Source: Elusimicrobia bacterium UBA6262
GTDB lineage: Bacteria > CAYTYR01 > UBA6262
DNA length: 13,890 nucleotides
Assembly (NCBI GenBank): GCA_002441095.1
Contig: DJVG01000011.1
Span: 1 to 13,890 of the forward strand
Reading direction: 5' to 3'
The translations under genes were made by a program, and so were the position numbers. This document shows, one piece after another, positions 5,931-11,577 of this stretch. Numbering within the stretch: position 1 is the first letter of the stretch; every line of letters begins with the position of its first letter. Under the pieces are notes generated by a model. It saw nothing but the letters and a program-made list of their open reading frames with translations. It searched no databases and was not told where the DNA came from.

Positions 5931-6509
5931 CTACTTAAAGTAGTACCTGACCATGATCCCGATTCCCGGCTGAGTAGCAAAAGTTGTGGTAGAGTCAGAA
6001 GTGTCATGGCCATTATTGCTGGTATCTGTATTGGTAATATCAATACCCAGCCTGCTCACATAAGCTTCAAAACTCAGATTGGGTATTTCCTGGAAACGGA
6101 ATTCAACACCCAACCCGCCGCCGATATTGACATTAGTTATGTCTTGCTTAAAATTACCAACTTCGTAATTATCAAAATCGATCTGAATGCCGGCCAGGAC
6201 CAGTAAACGCAAATACGTCCACTTCTTCAGCGCAAATGCTGCCCCGCCGCCGATCCCGAACTCGGTATCATCTTCCCCGAATAAAAAAGAAAGATTCCCA
6301 TCTAACGCCGTATCATCATTAAGCCAGTAACGGACCCCGATGCCCTGTCCATTGGTGCCGATACCCAGTTGGCCGGCCCGGTCATTGCTGTCATAAGTGG
6401 CTGCTGCGCTCTTCACTGGTGCTGGTGCCGGAGCCGGTGCCGCTACTGCCATATTGGCCGCTACGAACAAAAACATTACTGCCGCTAGAACAACTGTTAC
6501 TTTTCTCAT
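5931..6509 (-). CDS. Small outer-membrane beta-barrel protein
   Basis: A 192-residue exported protein. Residues 1-24 form a Sec signal peptide (MRKVTVVLAAVMFLFVAANMAVAA) followed by an Ala-Pro-rich linker (APAPAPAP). The remainder shows alternating hydrophobic strands with Gly and polar turns (GQLGIGTNGQGIGVRYWL, FGIGGGAAFAL, NIGGGLGVEFRF) and ends in the strand GIGIMVRYYFK. The aromatic near the C terminus is the usual beta-barrel assembly signal. The size suits an 8-stranded OmpA/OmpW-type barrel; the exact family is not recognisable to me. A strong AGGAGG lies 8 bases before the ATG, suggesting high expression. It starts 26 bases after the OsmC-like gene with no promoter visible, so it probably reads through from that gene. 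A structural or small-solute pore role is inferred only. Confidence 0.82.
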   Translation of the reverse strand: MRKVTVVLAAVMFLFVAANMAVAAPAPAPAPVKSAAATYDSNDRAGQLGIGTNGQGIGVRYWLNDDTALDGNLSFLFGEDDTEFGIGGGAAFALKKWTYLRLLVLAGIQIDFDNYEVGNFKQDITNVNIGGGLGVEFRFQEIPNLSFEAYVSRLGIDITNTDTSNNGHDTSDSTTTFATQPGIGIMVRYYFK

Positions 6510-6535
6510 ACGTCTTACCTCCTCTTATTTTTTTC

Positions 6536-6916
6536 TTACTTTATGCTGATCAACATTTCCGGATTAGCTTTTAGAGTTTCATGCACGGGACAATTTTTGA
6601 CAAAACGCAGTAATGATTCTCTTTTACTTTCATCCAGGATCACACCCTGCAGGTCTATGCTTAACCGGATCTGGTCAAAGCGATATGGAGCTTTGTCTGT
6701 CAGGTCTGCTTCTACCCTGACCAGGAAATTACCCAGGGAAAGTTTTGTACTCTCCACGAATTTACGGATATATACCCCGGCGCAAGCCCCCAAAGCAGCC
6801 AGCAGCGTATCCAGCGGACTGATGGCTCCGCTTTTGCCGTCGATCGTGATCTCATAACCTTTGGACTTCACCTGGAAAGTCATATCTTTGGCGCAAAATA
6901 CTTCTGCCTGGTACAT
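6536..6916 (-). CDS. OsmC/Ohr family protein
   Basis: A 126-residue OsmC-like protein. The two redox cysteines typical of the family are present: Cys45 in the helix LLAALGACAGVYIRKF and Cys109 in KNCPVHETL. The GAISPLDTLLAALGAC stretch and the closing CPVHETLKANPE are strongly conserved in the OsmC branch (the YhfA-like or hypothetical group rather than true Ohr). Some family members are thiol peroxidases acting on organic hydroperoxides; whether this one is active is not shown by sequence. The ATG is preceded by GAGG at 5 bases. That ribosome binding site overlaps the stop codon of the antiporter gene (7 bases between genes), pointing to translational coupling. Cytosolic. Confidence 0.9.
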   Translation of the reverse strand: MYQAEVFCAKDMTFQVKSKGYEITIDGKSGAISPLDTLLAALGACAGVYIRKFVESTKLSLGNFLVRVEADLTDKAPYRFDQIRLSIDLQGVILDESKRESLLRFVKNCPVHETLKANPEMLISIK

Positions 6917-6923
6917 AATTACC

Positions 6924-8642
6924 TCACTTTCTTTTGATAATCCTCTCTGACAAAGCGCTATGCAATACCAGCCACATTCCTTCCCGGTCAGGCGCTTGCA
7001 TCAGCCCTTGCTGGTTCTGGCCCTTATTCATCATTTTTGCTATTGAAGCCAGTAGTTGTATCTGGGCGGTATCGTCATTATTAGGAGTAAATATAAGAAA
7101 AATAAAATTAGTGGGCTTACCGTCCGGCGAATTCCAGTCAATACCGGTCAGGGACCGGCCCACTACTACCAATGGTTTCCTGAGCCTTTCCAACCGGGCA
7201 TGCGGGACAGCCACGCCCTTCTCCAGTCCGGTCCCCATGATCTCTTCTCTTTGGACCACCAATTTATAAAGCTCGTCTGTTTCCGGCAAATCTTCCTGCC
7301 CGGCGGCCAGTTCACAAAGCTCCTTGATAGCAGCATCACGGTTTTTCGCTTTAAGATCAAAGATAATGCTTCTTTTGCTGAAGAATTCCAGGATGCTGAT
7401 CTCTTTTCTATTCTTCAGCGCCCAACCTAACCATGGCCCCAGGATTACCGAGGAGACCACCGCTCCAAAAACGATCGCCTCGAATACCGGCGCAGTGATC
7501 AATTTGCTTTCAAAAGCTAATAATCCTATCACAATTTCCATCGTACCGCCGGGAGTATGGGCGATAGCTATCGGCAAACGATTCGCCTTCGACTGTTTCG
7601 TAAAAGCCACTCCCCACCAGGCACCCAGGAACCTGGCCAGGATACCTATCACACTCACCAGCAAGACCAGGGTTAAATTGAAACTCTTGAAAAAATCAAT
7701 TTTTAAGCCGATACTGGCAAAAAATATCGGGATAAATATAGCGTAGACCATTTGGGAAACAACTTGCCTGGTTTTTTCCGAGAAAGCCTTAGCTTCTCCG
7801 GTCATGATCCCGGCCAGGAAAAATCCGAACATAGCATGGATACCTAATTTTTGGCTGATAGACCCGCATAACAATCCTAATAGGCAAATAAAGGTCAGTG
7901 AACTGCCAGGCTCAGGAAACTGCTCATTTTTCATTTTTTCAATGACCTTATTAGTTAACATTTTACCTAAAGTCAGGCAAATAGCGGTAAAACCTATAAC
8001 TCTTAAAAAGACCACCACAATTTTCATCATTTCTATATTGGACTGGGTAAAAAGCCCTAACACCAGGGTAAAGATCATCCAACCAATGATATCATTGACA
8101 GAAAGAGCGGAAATGATCAAGAATCCCAGGTCAGTTTTGGCCACGCCAAATTCATGAAAAACACGCGCCGTGATCGGCAAGGCGGAAATAGTCATGGCCG
8201 TAGCCATAAAGAGCGTAAATATCAGTCGTTTTTCCGGATCTACCAGAAATTTATCAGGAATAAAAAATAGCACGGCAAACGCAATTATCATTGGTATGAT
8301 AACATCAGCCAAAGCGATTTTCAGGGCATCGCCTTTCTGGCGCCAGGCACTGGAAAAATCCACTTCCAGCCCAACCTCCAGCAGGAAGAAAAGCAATCCC
8401 AGCCAGGAAACAGTTTCCAGCATATTTTGCTGGGTACTACTAAGGGGAAATATTACCTGGGAAAATTCCGGCAGAAAACGGCCGAATACAGTCGGTCCCA
8501 GCAAGACCCCCACCAGTATTTCCGCGGTGATGGCCGGTTGCTTTATCTTGCGGAAAAGCTCACCCAATCCCCGGGCCAATCCCAACAACAGGAAAAACTG
8601 TACCAGGAAAATAAGGATATTGTGATCTGTGATATAAGACAT
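6924..8642 (-). CDS. CPA2-type cation:proton antiporter with C-terminal PTS EIIA-like domain
   Basis: A 572-residue inner-membrane protein. Residues about 8-408 form the Na/H-exchanger domain with roughly a dozen hydrophobic segments, as in KefB/KefC and NapA. Landmarks are the crossover motif LPITARVFHEFG (155-166) and the ion site SVNDIIGW with Asn183-Asp184. An Asn-Asp pair is associated with electroneutral exchange, while electrogenic CPA2 members usually have Asp-Asp. Residues about 417-568 are a PTS EIIA-like domain (fructose/Ntr type) with the phosphoacceptor His481 in the sequence VAVPHARLE, instead of the TrkA-N nucleotide domain of classical Kef proteins. This suggests transport is tuned by phosphorylation from a PTS-type phosphorelay, but no PTS gene is in the window. 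No ribosome binding site precedes the ATG; see the promoter entry. It heads the cluster with the OsmC-like and beta-barrel genes. Confidence 0.93.
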   Translation of the reverse strand: MSYITDHNILIFLVQFFLLLGLARGLGELFRKIKQPAITAEILVGVLLGPTVFGRFLPEFSQVIFPLSSTQQNMLETVSWLGLLFFLLEVGLEVDFSSAWRQKGDALKIALADVIIPMIIAFAVLFFIPDKFLVDPEKRLIFTLFMATAMTISALPITARVFHEFGVAKTDLGFLIISALSVNDIIGWMIFTLVLGLFTQSNIEMMKIVVVFLRVIGFTAICLTLGKMLTNKVIEKMKNEQFPEPGSSLTFICLLGLLCGSISQKLGIHAMFGFFLAGIMTGEAKAFSEKTRQVVSQMVYAIFIPIFFASIGLKIDFFKSFNLTLVLLVSVIGILARFLGAWWGVAFTKQSKANRLPIAIAHTPGGTMEIVIGLLAFESKLITAPVFEAIVFGAVVSSVILGPWLGWALKNRKEISILEFFSKRSIIFDLKAKNRDAAIKELCELAAGQEDLPETDELYKLVVQREEIMGTGLEKGVAVPHARLERLRKPLVVVGRSLTGIDWNSPDGKPTNFIFLIFTPNNDDTAQIQLLASIAKMMNKGQNQQGLMQAPDREGMWLVLHSALSERIIKRK

Positions 8643-8648
8643 GGGGTT

Positions 8649-8678
8649 ATTCTATCACTTTTTAGGGGAGCTTTACAA
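8649..8678 (-). promoter_or_regulatory. Promoter candidate giving a possibly leaderless antiporter mRNA
   Basis: On the minus strand, TTGTAA (8673-8678) and TAGAAT (8649-8654) are 18 bases apart; the -10 box matches five of six and the -35 four of six consensus positions. Only six bases (AACCCC) separate the -10 box from the antiporter ATG, so transcription would start at or next to the A of the ATG. This agrees with the absence of a Shine-Dalgarno sequence there, whereas most other genes in the window have one. Confidence 0.45.
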
Positions 8679-8692
8679 GGGTTTTAGGGGAG
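8660..8692. repeat. Direct repeat TTTTAGGGGAG, two copies 22 bases apart
   Basis: TTTTAGGGGAG occurs at 8660-8670 and again at 8682-8692, an offset of 22 bases, about two turns of the helix. The first copy lies in the spacer of the antiporter promoter candidate and the second just upstream of its -35 box. This geometry fits a pair of regulator binding sites, but a chance or duplicated repeat is equally possible. Confidence 0.45.
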
Positions 8693-8714
8693 ATTTTTCT
8701 ACCATTTTTCTACC
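8693..8714. repeat. Tandem 11-bp duplication at the addB stop codon
   Basis: ATTTTTCTACC occurs twice without a gap (8693-8703, 8704-8714). The inner copy contains the TAG stop of the addB-like gene. It looks like a simple local duplication and may reflect replication slippage. Confidence 0.6.
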
Positions 8715-11577
8715 TGCACAAAGATCGGAACGAGCAGTTCTCGCATTGCCAGGCATCTGAGAAGTCTGCCACGAACGGCACAGCCGGGTCAATTATTTCC
8801 TGGATCAGGTTTTGCGCGGCAGCCATTATCAGCGAGAGGGACTCGGTTCTTTCTGCCAAGTCCTGCTTCTTGAAGCACAGGCTCAGTCTTGTTTCCCGCA
8901 GGTTGTACAGGCAGGCATTCACTTCCTTCCCCGGATATTTATCCAGGAAAATGCTGATATATATGGGCATTTGGAAAGATTTAATGGCCTTTTTCATCGC
9001 TTGCCTGTCTTTAGCCGGCATCTCCTGCAATTTCTGCAGTCTCCCCGGCATTTCAATCTTGCCACCGGTCTTATAATCCACCACCAGCAAGGTTCCGTCA
9101 TCCAGCTCATCCACCCGGTCCACCTTGGCCTTCAGTTTGAAATCCCCTATCTTGTAAGGATACGGCGATTCCAGTACCAGGAGCTTGGCTACCTGCCGCT
9201 CCTGCTCGTTGCGCAGGAATTGCTCCAGCCGGTGCTTCAGCACAGACTCTAATAAAAACGCGCCATCACCCAACCGGGGATGGAAATCTTCCTCGAATTT
9301 CTTCTTGAATGCGCGGAAGAACTTCGCTTCAAATCCAGCATCTATCACTGGCCGCTTATTCAGGAACTCCGCGAAAGTTTGGTGCAGCAGCTCATGCACA
9401 AAGGTCCCTATCTCCCTGGGCTCAGGAGTAGCCAGCAGGTCGGTTTTCTCCTGCAAAAACATCACATAGCGGAAATAGAACTGCCGCGGACAATCAAGAT
9501 ACGTATCTATACTACTGGGGGAATAGGTGAATTCTTTCAGGAAAGCAGCCATTTCCGCTGTTTTCGTTGTCTTCTCTTCCTTCAATGCCGGCTCTACCCT
9601 GAACACGCCTCTTTGCGGGATAAAAACATCCAGTTTCTTTTCCGCTTTCTGCTTTTCCCACAATATTTGCTCCAGGAACCTGCTCCGTTCATTCTGTCCC
9701 GCTTCCTGGTAGAACAAATGTACCTTTTCTGCCCCGCCTATCACCCGGCGGAAAAGATAGCGCTGTATCTCTTCTTCCTTTTCCAACCGGTTGATCCCTA
9801 AACTGAGCATGATCTCCCGCGGAATGAGCGGCTCCAATTGCCGTATCTGCGGCACTGTTCCTTCGTTCAGGTCCATGACCAGTACTTCCTTGAATGACAA
9901 AGACCTGGTTTCCAGCAATCCCAATATCTGCAAGCCTTTCAGCGGCGACCCGGAGAAAGACATTTTAGCTGATTCCAGGAATAGCCTGAATATCCGGAAA
10001 AGATCCGCCTGTTCGAATATTTCTTTACTGCAGGCAGCGGATGAAACTGTCTCTGCCATGTTTAAGGTCTCTTCAATAGCCTTCACATTGAAAGGATACG
10101 AAGAAAATTCACTATATTTATTAACTGCCATGACCAGCTCGCCGGCTTTCCCAGCCAGAGACGCTAATGTATTGATATCCTGCCAGTCTGTGAACAGCAT
10201 CTTATGTAGAAATTGTATTTCTTCCCGCAGCTTATCTTGCGGCACTTCAGAAAGCACCTCTGCCTGGGCAAATATATCCTGGTCATTGATGATCTCATCC
10301 AAGGAGATGAATAATTTACCTGCCACCGGACTGGCCACTGTGCCGAGCAAAGCTTCCGCTATCTTATGGATAGTGATCCTGACTGCTGTACTTCCGGTAT
10401 TTAGTGACAAGTTCTTAATGACCGGGTTAGTCATAATTCGTAAATAATCACGAGTATAGTACACTCTTGATCCGTTAGAAGTGACACTTCTAATGGATTC
10501 CTGCGCCCGGAAAATGCCGTCAAACAAAGGGAAGACGATAGTTCTCTGCAGAGGATACCCGAGAGAAATATTGAAATCAGCTGGTAATGGCGATACAGCA
10601 GACAATAGCACTGGCAGTTTGGCCGGATCCGGCACCACCAGCAAAGTATTCTCAGGGTCTTCCACTTTCTCCAGCACTTGCCTGACCAGCGCCGCCTCAG
10701 CATGACTATCCTGCCCGCAATAAAGTTGAATGGTTGACTCACTAATTGAATCTTTCTCTCGACCAACGGCCAACGGCGAACGGCCAACGATTGCCTTACC
10801 TGATAATTCTTCCAGGTTATTCTTCAGTACCGTCCATTCCTCAGGATCACCCTGGAATAGCATCTTGGCCTTGCCTGAATCCAATATCGTCTTCACTATC
10901 GCCAGCTCAGTCTCATGGAAATAGAAAAATCCTGAAAATACGAAGTATTTGAAGTCCCCCCGTTTAGATTCCACTTCGGAATCTGGGGGGACCATCTCTT
11001 TAACCTTCCTGGCTGCCTCCCGGTACATCAGGCCACGGGTCAGTTTCCTTTCCTTGAAACAATACTTCTCAAAATCATTCCTGACCTTGCTAATATTCTC
11101 CAGCAGTTTATTCACCGCTTCAGGTACAGCATAACCTATAGCCGCGCTGGCTTCTACGGCTTTTAATTTCTCTTCCGGTATATCCTGTAGGTCCAGTTGT
11201 TCTATGAATACCCTTATCTCCCTGGCCCAGGGCAGGAACGAGGCGAAAGACTTGTCTTCCCGCAATAGGCCTGGATATTTATCCCGGCAGAGTTGGTAAA
11301 TGAAATATTCCGCGTCCAAGTCGCCTATCTGTGAACAGGGCTCCTGGCGGCAGGCAATATATGAGGCAAATTCATCCATAGTAAAGAATACCGGCGATAG
11401 CAATGGCTTCCCGTGCATACGGAACAATTCCCGGTTCAGAAACATTCCTGGCCTGCGTCCGCCAAAGACCAAGGCCACTTTTTCCAGGGGTATGCCTTTT
11501 TCTTTCAGCTCCAGCAGATATTGGGCTGTCGCTTTGATCGGATCTTCACGGAATGTGAGGAATTCAATGTTAGACAT
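8710..11577 (-). CDS. addB: AddB-like PD-(D/E)XK nuclease subunit
   Basis: A 955-residue protein of the AddB/RecC-related class, partner of the AddA-like helicase in double-strand-break end resection. The N-terminal two thirds are a degenerate UvrD-type helicase fold. There is no GxxGxGKT/S ATP-binding loop near the N terminus (the region reads VFGGRRPGMFLN), and GLLETRSLSFKEVLVMDLNE (553-572) corresponds to the conserved AddB motif. The C-terminal nuclease has His728 (FVHELLH), Asp820 (KVDRVD), and Asp834 with Lys836 (VDYKTG). Cys696 together with Cys945, Cys948 and Cys954 forms the four-cysteine iron-sulfur clasp of AddB nucleases. The ATG lies inside the end of addA and has GGAGGAG 4 bases upstream. 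Two repeat insertions lie in frame, at residues 196-208 and about 264-273. The gene is intact despite them. Acts on DNA in the cytosol. Confidence 0.88.
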   Translation of the reverse strand: MSNIEFLTFREDPIKATAQYLLELKEKGIPLEKVALVFGGRRPGMFLNRELFRMHGKPLLSPVFFTMDEFASYIACRQEPCSQIGDLDAEYFIYQLCRDKYPGLLREDKSFASFLPWAREIRVFIEQLDLQDIPEEKLKAVEASAAIGYAVPEAVNKLLENISKVRNDFEKYCFKERKLTRGLMYREAARKVKEMVPPDSEVESKRGDFKYFVFSGFFYFHETELAIVKTILDSGKAKMLFQGDPEEWTVLKNNLEELSGKAIVGRSPLAVGREKDSISESTIQLYCGQDSHAEAALVRQVLEKVEDPENTLLVVPDPAKLPVLLSAVSPLPADFNISLGYPLQRTIVFPLFDGIFRAQESIRSVTSNGSRVYYTRDYLRIMTNPVIKNLSLNTGSTAVRITIHKIAEALLGTVASPVAGKLFISLDEIINDQDIFAQAEVLSEVPQDKLREEIQFLHKMLFTDWQDINTLASLAGKAGELVMAVNKYSEFSSYPFNVKAIEETLNMAETVSSAACSKEIFEQADLFRIFRLFLESAKMSFSGSPLKGLQILGLLETRSLSFKEVLVMDLNEGTVPQIRQLEPLIPREIMLSLGINRLEKEEEIQRYLFRRVIGGAEKVHLFYQEAGQNERSRFLEQILWEKQKAEKKLDVFIPQRGVFRVEPALKEEKTTKTAEMAAFLKEFTYSPSSIDTYLDCPRQFYFRYVMFLQEKTDLLATPEPREIGTFVHELLHQTFAEFLNKRPVIDAGFEAKFFRAFKKKFEEDFHPRLGDGAFLLESVLKHRLEQFLRNEQERQVAKLLVLESPYPYKIGDFKLKAKVDRVDELDDGTLLVVDYKTGGKIEMPGRLQKLQEMPAKDRQAMKKAIKSFQMPIYISIFLDKYPGKEVNACLYNLRETRLSLCFKKQDLAERTESLSLIMAAAQNLIQEIIDPAVPFVADFSDAWQCENCSFRSLCR
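10760..10787. repeat. Four tandem CGRCSAA heptamers inside addB
   Basis: Four consecutive heptamers, CGACCAA, CGGCCAA, CGGCGAA and CGGCCAA, encode residues about 264-273 of the addB-like protein (VGRSPLAVGR). The reading frame continues on both sides. Tandem repeats of a unit not divisible by three inside a gene are uncommon because changes in copy number shift the frame unless three units are added or lost. Confidence 0.7.
10954..10992. repeat. Palindromic element, in-frame copy inside addB
   Basis: GTCCCCCC (10954-10961) pairs with GGGGGGAC (10985-10992). After a one-sided GTTT bulge (10962-10965), AGATTCC (10966-10972) pairs with GGAATCT (10978-10984) around a 5-nt loop. Architecture and core bases match the intergenic hairpin at 5882-5921. 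It encodes residues 196-208 (VPPDSEVESKRGD) of the addB-like protein, a hydrophilic stretch just before the hydrophobic strand FKYFVFSGFF, where a surface loop would tolerate it. Confidence 0.75.

Noticed and set aside
10431..10787. A minus-strand frame of 118 codons inside addB in another frame.
   Set aside because: It overlaps addB coding sequence that aligns with the family in the main frame, and its product is rich in Arg, Trp and Cys as expected of an out-of-frame reading.
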